DNA of 10,958 bases from contig DATJXG010000151.1 in NCBI GenBank assembly GCA_035500455.1, positions 1 to 10,958 of the forward strand. The letters run 5' to 3'. The DNA is from DATJXG01 sp035500455. GTDB lineage: Bacteria > Acidobacteriota > Terriglobia > Terriglobales > Acidobacteriaceae. A program made the translations under genes and the position numbers. The notes under the pieces are model-generated. The model saw nothing but the letters and a program-made list of their open reading frames with translations. It was not told where the DNA came from and did no database searches. Shown one piece after another: positions 1-6,287 of the stretch (within the stretch, counting starts at the first letter, position 1; each line of letters opens with the position of its first letter).

Positions 1-909
1 AGAAGCTGAAATGGCGGAGGTTCCCGTCGACACAGCGCTGGCCAGACCTTTGCTTCCAGCCGTGTTGCTGACGGTTGCCACGCCGGTAGTACCAGAACTC
101 CAGGTGGCCGAGGCAGTGATGTCGGCGCTGGTTCCGTTGGAATACGTGCCGGTCGCAACGAATTGCTGCGTCGTCCCTTTAGCAACGGTGGGATTCGCAG
201 GCGTGACACTGATGCTGCTCAACACCGGCCCGGTGCCCGTTCCAGACAAAGCCACAGTTAGAGTGCTTCCGCCAGCCACGACCGAGAGTGAACCGGCACG
301 GCTACCGGTGGCCACCGGGTTGAATACCACGCTGATGGCGCACGACGCGCCCGCGCCCAGGGACGTGCCGCAATTGCTGGTTTGTGAGTAGTCACCCGTA
401 GTGCTCATCGAAACCGAAAGCGACGAGCCCTGCGCATTCTTCAGAGTAACCGGCTTGGCGGCGCTCGCGACTCCAACTGCCTGGTTGCCGAAGGCCAGCG
501 ATGTCGGCGAAACCGTAGCCGACACAATTCCCGTACCCAGCAGAATGGCTGACTGCTGGCCGCCCGTGTCACGCACGGTGAGGACGCCGACCCGCAGCCC
601 GGTCCCGTTCGGCTTGAAGCTGATGCTGATGGTGCAGGACGCTCGTCCCGCGAGGGAACTTCCGCAGTTATTAGTCTGAACGTAATCGGCGCTGAGGCTG
701 ATGCCGGTGATGTTGAGGGTGGTCGTACTGCTGTTGCTCAGGGTGGCAGTCTTGGCGGCGCTGGTGCTGCCCACGCCGGTGTTGCTGAAAGAAATCAGAA
801 GTGGGGAAAGGCTGGCCCGTTGCGCGAACGCTGCCGGGGCAATTGCAAAAGTGGCTGCAATAAGGACAAGGGTGCGAAACGGGCGCAAACGGGCCCACGA
901 CAACGTCAT
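1..909 (-). CDS. Secreted Ig-like repeat protein, N-terminal part; third paralog of the array (gene A, 3' end outside window)
   Basis: The frame is open for 303 codons from ATG 907-909 to the window edge with no stop, so the C-terminus is missing. The start is fixed by a full AGGAGG four bases upstream and by the signal peptide that follows: residues 1-29 have Arg residues near the N-terminus, a hydrophobic core (LVLIAATFAIA) and an AFA|Q cleavage site. Residues about 31-128 and 131-226 are two choice-of-anchor D/ASH-like beta-sandwich repeats, each with a C-x9-C pair (C82/C92, C180/C190) and ending in GTG. Residues about 230-303 begin a BIG_2 Ig-like domain (SSISVTPANP, KGTTQQFVATGTYSNGT) that closely matches the first BIG_2 domain of gene C, down to a shared VSNTAGSKG segment. 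The order signal, ASH, ASH, BIG_2 equals that of gene C, so a full-length product of roughly 1,500 residues with a C-terminal Agd3-like deacetylase is expected but cannot be seen. It is likely exported and extracellular. Confidence 0.9.
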   Translation of the reverse strand, partial: MTLSWARLRPFRTLVLIAATFAIAPAAFAQRASLSPLLISFSNTGVGSTSAAKTATLSNSSTTTLNITGISLSADYVQTNNCGSSLAGRASCTISISFKPNGTGLRVGVLTVRDTGGQQSAILLGTGIVSATVSPTSLAFGNQAVGVASAAKPVTLKNAQGSSLSVSMSTTGDYSQTSNCGTSLGAGASCAISVVFNPVATGSRAGSLSVVAGGSTLTVALSGTGTGPVLSSISVTPANPTVAKGTTQQFVATGTYSNGTSADITASATWSSGTTGVATVSNTAGSKGLASAVSTGTSAISAS

Positions 910-1077
910 GCTGCCTCCTGCGGAAGGTCGAAGTAGGTGCTCCCCTCAGCGGAGACGTACCAAGCCGGAAAACTGCCTTTTGCGGACAGCCTTTTGCAAG
1001 CCGTCCTAGGGGGAGGGGGCTGGGGGGCGGCACCGAGGCTCTTTTTTACGAGCGGGTAACCAATCCCCAATGAGGGC
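910..1077 (-). promoter_or_regulatory. 5' leader of gene A, with C-tract and short direct repeat
   Basis: No gene is seen here. The mRNA strand carries a dense C-tract (1009-1030; G-runs of 5, 5 and 6 on the plus strand) and two copies of a 9-bp element GCAAAAGGC (975-983 and 989-997). The C-rich stretch could bind Rho or another RNA-binding factor, or form a G-rich structure on the template strand; this is inference. Confidence 0.35.
914..919 (-). promoter_or_regulatory. Ribosome binding site of gene A
   Basis: A full AGGAGG on the minus strand stands four bases before the ATG at 907-909. It fixes the start codon of gene A. Confidence 0.8.
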
Positions 1078-1083
1078 TCAGAA

Positions 1084-1113
1084 TCTATAAATGCTCGGCC
1101 TGTGGGCTGGCTA
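1084..1113 (-). promoter_or_regulatory. Putative promoter of gene A
   Basis: TAGCCA (1108-1113) is followed by TATAGA (1084-1089) at 18 bases on the minus strand. The resemblance to the other two promoters is weaker outside these boxes, with CTAGCCA in place of ATAGCCA. It lies between the gene B terminator and gene A. A leader of about 168 bases would result. Confidence 0.4.
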
Positions 1114-1213
1114 GACTCAGAGGTTTTAGGCTTATCAGGGTATTAAGACCTTTCGGTAGGTGGCTCGCGGCATTTCCGATTCGCCCCGGCGAGAGCAACG
1201 AGGTTCCAGGCAC

Positions 1214-1240
1214 AAAAAGCGGAGCCGGTTTCCCGGCTCC
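1214..1240 (-). terminator. Intrinsic terminator after gene B
   Basis: The minus strand reads GGAGCCGG, loop GAAA, CCGGCTCC, then GCTTTTT: a perfect 8-bp G+C-rich stem with a GNRA tetraloop and a T-run. It lies about 218 bases after the gene B stop and before the gene A promoter, separating the two transcripts. The stretch 1114-1213 beyond it shows nothing I can name. Confidence 0.85.
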
Positions 1241-1277
1241 TACGTTCAATTCTCTTTAATTAACCGTATTTGGGTTC

Positions 1278-1392
1278 TCCTTTGTGAACCTTCGTGCACC
1301 CTGGGTGTCCTTGGTGGTTCGCCTTCTGGCGGTTGGGAAGCTGCAAGCATGCAAAGCATCACCACGAAGGCCACGAGGGTTCACGAAGGAAG
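1278..1392. repeat. Imperfect inverted repeat with cacgaagg-type motifs between genes B and A
   Basis: The right arm (1361-1390) is made of three near-tandem units of the CCACGAAGG type. The left arm (about 1279-1317) is its imperfect reverse complement, interrupted by an 11-base palindrome CACCCTGGGTG (about 1297-1307). The loop between them is about 40 bases and includes GCATGC. Short CACGAAGG-type elements are, from memory, common as intergenic repeats in Acidobacteriota and related soil bacteria; no function is assigned. The remaining bases, 1393-1457 and 1241-1277, show only a weak 5-bp stem (1436-1454). Confidence 0.6.
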
Positions 1393-1457
1393 TTCTTATT
1401 GAAATCCCATTTTGCACTCCCGCTCTTCTTTCTCCACGGCCCGTCTGACCGTGCGGC

Positions 1458-4400
1458 TTATTGCACCGGCAGCGTAACCGGAATTCCGGCAGTGGCGTTG
1501 ACGTGCGAGATATTGGTCCCGCCATACACCTCAGCTCCCGTGCTGTTCAGACCGGTCACAGGAACGACCGCCGAACTGACCGGGCCACCCGCCGGGACTT
1601 CAATCGTAATCGTCGGGCTGCTGCCGCCGACCAGGGTTGCTGTCACGCCGGACAGGTTGTAGTTGTTGCGCGCCTGCATCAGCTGCGCCGTCTGCGCCTG
1701 CGTCGGGCTCAGAACCGGCAGCTTGTACAGCGCTTCGTACTTGCTGAACGTCTGGTCGTAGGTGTCGCCGATCATCGAGTGCGTGCCGTCGTAGGCATGC
1801 AAGTTCGGCTGATGGAACATCTGTGGATCCATGTCGCCCAGCAGCATGTTGTTCACGAAGCTGGTGCTCACGAAGTCCAGAATCTGCACCGGAGTGTAGT
1901 TGCTATACGGTGTTTGATTCGAGCCTTCGGGTCCGTAGATGCAGTGGAACTCGGCGGCATCGTCGTTCCAGTTGGCAGCGTTGAAGTACACATCGTTGGC
2001 ATGCCGCGGCACTTCGTAGATTCCAGGCGCGAAGCTGTTCACGATGCCCACGTTCGGCGAGGGATTCGGGCCGTTGTTGTTGGTCGCGGTCGGCGTCACC
2101 GAGGTGTCGCTGACCACATAGAAGATGCCGTCCTGGTACAGATACTGCGACGAGTTCGGATCATCCAGGCCAGTCACGCCCGGGGTCACCATGGCGTGCG
2201 CATCGAAATCGGTGAAGCTCAACTGGCGCAGGCCGGAGTCGCTCGAATCGGTATCCAGGTTTACGCCGCCGGCAGCGCCCGCCACCCACAGGTTGGTCAA
2301 AATTTCCAGGTCGATGGTGTCGCCGTTCGGATCGGCTGGTCCGGACTTGGTCAATCCGTCCAGGGTCTCGGGGTGATCGTAGGTGTGGCTCATCCAGTGG
2401 AAGTACTGTTGGTAGCTGGGAAAGCTGGTGAGCAAATCATCGTTGGCGACACCAGCGGTGGTGACACCGGTCCAGTCGGTATTGCCTGCCGTGCCCACAC
2501 CGTTGAAGGCCAGGCTCAGCTTGAAGTTCGCCAGCAGCGGATCGTGATTCTTGCTGTTCTGCCAGTTCACCAGCGCCGTCATATCCGCACCCTTAAGCCG
2601 GAAGGTAGGCAGCGACGGATCGTCCGAAGCGGTGCGGTCGTGCGTGATCGGGTTGGTGCAGGCAGTTCCCGGCACCCATTCGGAGTCGTTGATGAAGAAG
2701 TCATCCACCGAAGCCGAAGCGTACACGTGATACTCGCCGAGGAAGATGCCTTTCGTGACCCAGTTGATCAAGCCGTAGGCCAGCACCAGGTTGTGGGTGA
2801 GGTACTGATTGCTGTCGAAGGTCTGCGAGAGATACTGGCGGCCATCGCCGAAATCATTGACCACCGAGAGCGCATGGCCGGTGCTGTCCTGAAGAAGCGG
2901 GGTTGCAGTCGGTCCGATTGGCGTTCCAGTGATGTTGGTGCCGCCGGTGGAGGTTGAGGTGGACGCCCCGCCGGACACGGCAGTAGCGAGATAAACCGCC
3001 GCGTTCGAGATCGCCAGGGGTGTAGCCGTATTCGCGTACGGGAAGACCTGCGCTCCGGCCGCGGTAAAGCTCGCGCTGTAAGTCGAATTCGAGCTGATGG
3101 TGCCGGTTGCGGTGTTCAAGCCGAAGTCCGTGCCGGGATACGTAAACCAGTTCAGCTGGCGTACCTTGAACGTCTGCTCGTAGGAGGTCAGATTGGACAT
3201 CCCGGGCAGGGTGTAGATGTAGCTTCCGTAGGTAAAGATCACGCCCTGGTAATAGCCGTGGCAGGCGCCGTCAGAGAGGAAGCTGGAGGTGATCCCGCTC
3301 GTTTCCACGGTCATGTCGAACACCGTGTAGGGCGTACCCAGGTAATCCAGAATCTGCTTGACCGCCGGGAAATCCGCTTCAGTTTTCCCGTTGGTCACGA
3401 CCAGCAACTTCATGTCAATCGTCGGAGTGGAGCAGACGCGAGGCAGAGTGGAGAGCGCGCTCAGCCACGCCGGAGCCGATACGATGCCGCCCGAAGTGGC
3501 GGTAATCGGAATCGAGATATCGGGAGTGGAGAAGACTTCCGCCAGACCGCTGGCGTTGATGCCAACCGCTGCGTTGCCGGAGGTCCAGATCACCGAATTG
3601 GTGACATCCTTCGTGCTGTTGTCAGAGTATTTGCCGGTCGCCACAAACTGCTGCTGCGCTCCGATTCCCAGCGAGATGCTGGCGGGGGTCACGGTGATGG
3701 AAGTGAGGCCCGCCGCCCCGACGCCGCTAAGATTCGCGACCAGGGGACTGTTGATGGCCGTATCGGTAATCGTGAGGGTACCGGTTCGGGTGCCCATCAG
3801 AGAAGGACCAAACACCACGTTCACTGTGCAGCTGGCGCCGCCCGCCAGTGTCGCGGGGCAGTTGTTAGTTTGAGTAAAGTCGCCAATGATGGCAATTCCG
3901 CTGATGGAGAAGGCGACGCTGGCATTGTTCTTCACCGTGATCGTCTTGGCCGCCGTGACGCCTCCCAGGGCCTGCGATCCGAATGATAGCGACACGGTCG
4001 AGAGGTACATCGGAGCAACGCCCGTACCTGTCACGCCGATCACAGTCATCGGCAGGGTGGCCGCATCATCGTTGATGGTCAGACTTCCCGTAAACACTCC
4101 CATGCTCAGCGGCGTCATGGTCACGCTGATCTTGCATGAAGCTCCAGCCGCCAGCGAGATTCCGCAGGTGTTGGTCTGGGCGAAAGGCCCGGTCACGCTG
4201 ATTCCAGTGATACCCAACGGCCCGGACTGATTGTTCTTGACATTGACCGTCGCCGGCGCGCTGGTGAGGCCGGCGATTTGCGGTCCAAACATGATCGAAG
4301 CCGGTGTGATCGTCACCGGCACGATGCCGGTGCCGCTGAGGCTGATCACTTGCGGGCTGACTCCGTTGCTCACTCCGAACGACAGGCTGCCGGCCGCGCT

Positions 4401-5924
4401 GCCGAGCGCGCCCGGCGAGAAGGTTACCGAGAAAGCGCAGGACGCTCCCACGGCCAGGGAACTGCCGCAGGTGTTGGTTTGGGAAAAGCCGCTGCTGATG
4501 GCAACGCTCGAAATGCCGAGCGGCACGCTCTGTTTATTGGTTACCGTGACTGTTTGCGCGGCGCTGGTGCTGCCGATTGCCACGTTGCCCATCGCAAGCG
4601 TGTTGGGCGCAATCGTAAAAGGAACAACGCCGGACCCGCTCAGGCTGACGGCCACCGGACTCGCTCCGTTGCTCAGCGCGAAGGAGAGGCTGCCGGCGGC
4701 GTTACTGCTGCCCGCAGGGGTGAATGTGACGTAGAAGCTGCAGGATGCGCCGGCGGCCAGCGAACTGCCGCAGGTGTTGGTCTGGCTGAAGGGAGTGCTG
4801 ATGGCCACGCCGGAAATTCCCAGGGCCACGCTCTGCTTATTGGCCACGGTGACCAACTGGGGTGCGCTGGTGGTGCCGAGCGCCTGATTTCCAAATGCGA
4901 CGCTGGTGGCTGACACCGTGTAGGGCGCGACTCCCGTGCCGCTCAGCGACACGCTCTGCGGCGTTGCCGCGCTTCCCACCGCGAAGGACAGGCTGCCGGT
5001 CACGCTGCCCACGTCCGTCGGGGCGAAACTGACCGAGAAAGTGCACGATGAACCCCCTGCCAGCGAACTGCCGCAGGTGTTGGTCTGGCCGAAGCCCGCG
5101 CTCGCGCTCACTGCCGAGACCGGCATCGCCGACGCCTGCGTATTTTTAAGGGTCACCGTCTGAACTGCGCTGGCGGTGCCTGTCGCCTGGCTCCCGAAGC
5201 TGAGTGCGCTCGGGCTCAAAGTGAACTGCTGCACTCCGCTACCGGTCAGGTTTGCCATCAGGACCGGGCCTACGCTCGGGGTCATCGTCAGACTGCCGCT
5301 CCGCGCCCCCGCAACCGTCGGCGTGAAGGCCATGCTGATGGTGCAAGTCCCGCTGGCGGGAATCGAACTGCCGCAGGTGTTGGCTTGGATCGCAAAGTCA
5401 CCGCTGATGCTGGTGCTCACCGCCAGGGGTGTTGCCTGCCGGTTGGTGACGGTCACCGTCTGCGCCGCCGAGGTCGCGGTTACCACCTGGCTGCCAAAAG
5501 AAAAATTCACCCCTGACAAATAGGCCGGCGTAATTCCCGTTCCCGCAAGATTCATGGTCTGCGGGCCTGCTGTGGCATCGTCCGTTACCGTCAGGGTGTC
5601 GCTCGCGACCCCGTTGGCCGCGGGAGCAAATGTCAACGTGATAGTGCACGCTGCTCCGGGTGCGAGCGTGCTGCCGCAGTTATTGCTCTGCGGAAAAGCC
5701 GCGGTGCCGCTTGCGATGCTGCCGATGTTGAGCACCGCGGTCCCAGTGTTCTTCAACGAAACATTGGACGTCACCGATTGCCCGATCAATACCGGCCCAA
5801 AGTTCAGCGCGGAGCGCGACAGTGTGGCTGTCTGCGCCTGCGCCACCGCGGCTCCCAAGCACAGCATAAGCAGCAAGAGCGCGATACCGGTACGATTCGA
5901 AATCAGAGACGAACGTAGCTTCAT
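1458..5924 (-). CDS. Secreted multi-domain protein: seven ASH-like repeats, one BIG_2 domain, Agd3-like (CE18) polysaccharide deacetylase (gene B)
   Basis: The product is 1,488 residues when started at ATG 5922-5924. An in-frame ATG 14 codons upstream (5966) lacks a ribosome site and would put MPPTLESLRA before the signal peptide. Residues 1-30 are a Sec signal ending AQA|Q. Residues about 33-738 hold seven ASH-like repeats of about 101 residues, each with a C-x9-C pair. One BIG_2 domain follows (about 740-822). From about 838 (MKLLVVTNG) a Rossmann-like segment leads into the esterase: SVDDFF (D1074, D1075), HTYDH (H1180, H1184), PGVTGLDD, VPRHANDVYFN and MFHQPNLH (H1371). DD plus HxxxH is the metal and base signature of NodB/CE4-type deacetylases; the overall motif order matches what I recall of fungal Agd3 (CE18), which N-deacetylates galactosaminogalactan. 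The likely role is extracellular removal of acetyl groups from an amino-sugar polysaccharide; the substrate is unknown. A short beta-rich tail of about 65 residues ends the protein, without any sorting signal. Confidence 0.93.
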   Translation of the reverse strand: MKLRSSLISNRTGIALLLLMLCLGAAVAQAQTATLSRSALNFGPVLIGQSVTSNVSLKNTGTAVLNIGSIASGTAAFPQSNNCGSTLAPGAACTITLTFAPAANGVASDTLTVTDDATAGPQTMNLAGTGITPAYLSGVNFSFGSQVVTATSAAQTVTVTNRQATPLAVSTSISGDFAIQANTCGSSIPASGTCTISMAFTPTVAGARSGSLTMTPSVGPVLMANLTGSGVQQFTLSPSALSFGSQATGTASAVQTVTLKNTQASAMPVSAVSASAGFGQTNTCGSSLAGGSSCTFSVSFAPTDVGSVTGSLSFAVGSAATPQSVSLSGTGVAPYTVSATSVAFGNQALGTTSAPQLVTVANKQSVALGISGVAISTPFSQTNTCGSSLAAGASCSFYVTFTPAGSSNAAGSLSFALSNGASPVAVSLSGSGVVPFTIAPNTLAMGNVAIGSTSAAQTVTVTNKQSVPLGISSVAISSGFSQTNTCGSSLAVGASCAFSVTFSPGALGSAAGSLSFGVSNGVSPQVISLSGTGIVPVTITPASIMFGPQIAGLTSAPATVNVKNNQSGPLGITGISVTGPFAQTNTCGISLAAGASCKISVTMTPLSMGVFTGSLTINDDAATLPMTVIGVTGTGVAPMYLSTVSLSFGSQALGGVTAAKTITVKNNASVAFSISGIAIIGDFTQTNNCPATLAGGASCTVNVVFGPSLMGTRTGTLTITDTAINSPLVANLSGVGAAGLTSITVTPASISLGIGAQQQFVATGKYSDNSTKDVTNSVIWTSGNAAVGINASGLAEVFSTPDISIPITATSGGIVSAPAWLSALSTLPRVCSTPTIDMKLLVVTNGKTEADFPAVKQILDYLGTPYTVFDMTVETSGITSSFLSDGACHGYYQGVIFTYGSYIYTLPGMSNLTSYEQTFKVRQLNWFTYPGTDFGLNTATGTISSNSTYSASFTAAGAQVFPYANTATPLAISNAAVYLATAVSGGASTSTSTGGTNITGTPIGPTATPLLQDSTGHALSVVNDFGDGRQYLSQTFDSNQYLTHNLVLAYGLINWVTKGIFLGEYHVYASASVDDFFINDSEWVPGTACTNPITHDRTASDDPSLPTFRLKGADMTALVNWQNSKNHDPLLANFKLSLAFNGVGTAGNTDWTGVTTAGVANDDLLTSFPSYQQYFHWMSHTYDHPETLDGLTKSGPADPNGDTIDLEILTNLWVAGAAGGVNLDTDSSDSGLRQLSFTDFDAHAMVTPGVTGLDDPNSSQYLYQDGIFYVVSDTSVTPTATNNNGPNPSPNVGIVNSFAPGIYEVPRHANDVYFNAANWNDDAAEFHCIYGPEGSNQTPYSNYTPVQILDFVSTSFVNNMLLGDMDPQMFHQPNLHAYDGTHSMIGDTYDQTFSKYEALYKLPVLSPTQAQTAQLMQARNNYNLSGVTATLVGGSSPTITIEVPAGGPVSSAVVPVTGLNSTGAEVYGGTNISHVNATAGIPVTLPVQ
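1665..3410 (-). other. Agd3-like (CE18) catalytic module of gene B
   Basis: This part of gene B runs from MKLLVVTNG to the NNYNLSG segment. The first about 140 residues alternate strands and helices (LLVVTNG, FPAVKQILDYLGTPYTVFDM, YYQGVIFTYGSYIY), like a Rossmann or glutamine-amidotransferase-type fold; I suspect it is the CBM87-like part of Agd3. SVDDFF is at 2694-2711 and HTYDH at 2373-2387. Four Cys (in RVCSTP, DGACHG, TACTNP, FHCIYG) also occur in gene C and could form two disulfides. A Ser/Thr/Gly-rich stretch at 2907-2984 is an insert relative to gene C. The motifs are read directly; the assignment to CE18 rests on recalled similarity to fungal Agd3 (motifs of the type DDMF, SHTxxHE, MFHQxNL) and was not tested by a search. 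Confidence 0.65.
3711..5828 (-). repeat. Seven tandem ASH-like (choice-of-anchor D) repeats in gene B, about 303 bp each
   Basis: Seven units of 100-102 codons encode the stalk of gene B. Each has an FG...G...SA...VTV.N first half and a C-x9-C turn before a GSL...SGTG end. A DNA block that encodes the NTCGSS turn recurs with its first base at 4162, 4465, 4768, 5071 and 5371, that is at steps of 303, 303, 303 and 300 bp, so units 2 to 6 are also alike in DNA. Units 4 and 5 are the closest in protein sequence. The spacing indicates growth by unequal crossing-over of whole domains. Confidence 0.9.
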
Positions 5925-6071
5925 AGATCCTCGCGTGGCCCTTAGTGATTCCAGGGTCGGGGGCATCCCGGGTGTACGGCTTTGGCTGGGCTATTCGGCC
6001 CGCCTGAAATTCTGTTCATGAGGGAGAGTGAAACTTTGCGGAGGGAGAATTTGTTCTCGGCTGTTCGCCGT
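5925..6071 (-). promoter_or_regulatory. 5' leader of gene B
   Basis: This leader has no gene. Near the predicted RNA 5' end is a small hairpin (CGGC, five-base loop, GCCG; 6058-6070). A pyrimidine-rich stretch (6021-6047) then holds CTCCCTCC and an AAGTTTCAC string that resembles the gene C leader. The rest of this intergenic gap, 6107-6246, shows nothing recognisable. Confidence 0.3.
5928..5932 (-). promoter_or_regulatory. Ribosome binding site of gene B
   Basis: GAGGA on the minus strand lies three bases before ATG 5922-5924. The same GAGGATCT string precedes the gene C start, which supports this ATG over the upstream in-frame ATG at 5966, where only CCCGGG is seen. The spacing is short. 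Confidence 0.6.
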
Positions 6072-6077
6072 AGTCTG

Positions 6078-6106
6078 AATATAGGTGAGGCTTACGGGCT
6101 TGGCTA
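6078..6106 (-). promoter_or_regulatory. Putative promoter of gene B
   Basis: TAGCCA (6101-6106) and TATATT (6078-6083) are 17 bases apart on the minus strand, exactly as upstream of gene C, within a longer block of resemblance (TGTGATAGCCA, CTATATTCA). The expected start near 6071 leaves a leader of about 147 bases. The site lies beyond the hairpin that ends gene C, so gene B should have its own transcript. Confidence 0.5.
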
Positions 6107-6246
6107 TCACAGGGAGCACTAAAACAACTGGGTGGGGTAAGAAGGGGACTTAAGGGCCATTACCATCAGGCACTAAAGTCGCATGGACCGCGGGACCTGC
6201 AAGATGTTGAGGAGAGGGCCGTTTCGCTTCAGCCTCGGACCGCGAT

Positions 6247-6272
6247 GGAGAAGCGGCGGGCGCCGCTTCTCC
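6247..6272 (-). terminator. Strong hairpin just after gene C stop
   Basis: GGAGAAGCGGC pairs with GCCGCTTCTCC around a four-base loop: a perfect 11-bp stem starting 15 bases after the stop. On the gene C strand it is followed by ATCGCGG rather than a T-run; the T4 lies on the other side. It may terminate inefficiently or act as a 3' stabiliser. Confidence 0.55.
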
Positions 6273-6287
6273 TTTTCGAGTCCGCTC

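Noticed and set aside
1009..1030. Canonical G-quadruplex on the plus strand
   Set aside because: There are three long G-runs, but the fourth is only GG, so the usual four-by-three pattern is not met; kept only as a C-rich leader.
1278..1392. Inverted repeat as ends of an insertion sequence
   Set aside because: Only about 40 bases lie between the arms and no transposase is seen, so at most a non-autonomous element is possible.
1461..2957. Long open frame of 498 codons on the plus strand, and a similar one at 7527-8768
   Set aside because: Both lie opposite the conserved enzyme-coding part, lack a recognisable domain or ribosome site, and give Arg/Val/His-rich products expected from the antisense of a G+C-rich gene. 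They resemble each other only because the sense genes do.
5835..5924. Lipoprotein signal (Cys in the hydrophobic core of B and C)
   Set aside because: The Cys is preceded by Leu (B) or Val (C), not Gly/Ala/Ser, and a clean AxA signal peptidase I site follows, so a lipobox is not supported.
5925..5966. Upstream ATG start for gene B (14 more residues)
   Set aside because: No ribosome site before it, and the signal peptide would be preceded by an unusual extension. The inner ATG has the same GAGGATCT as gene C.
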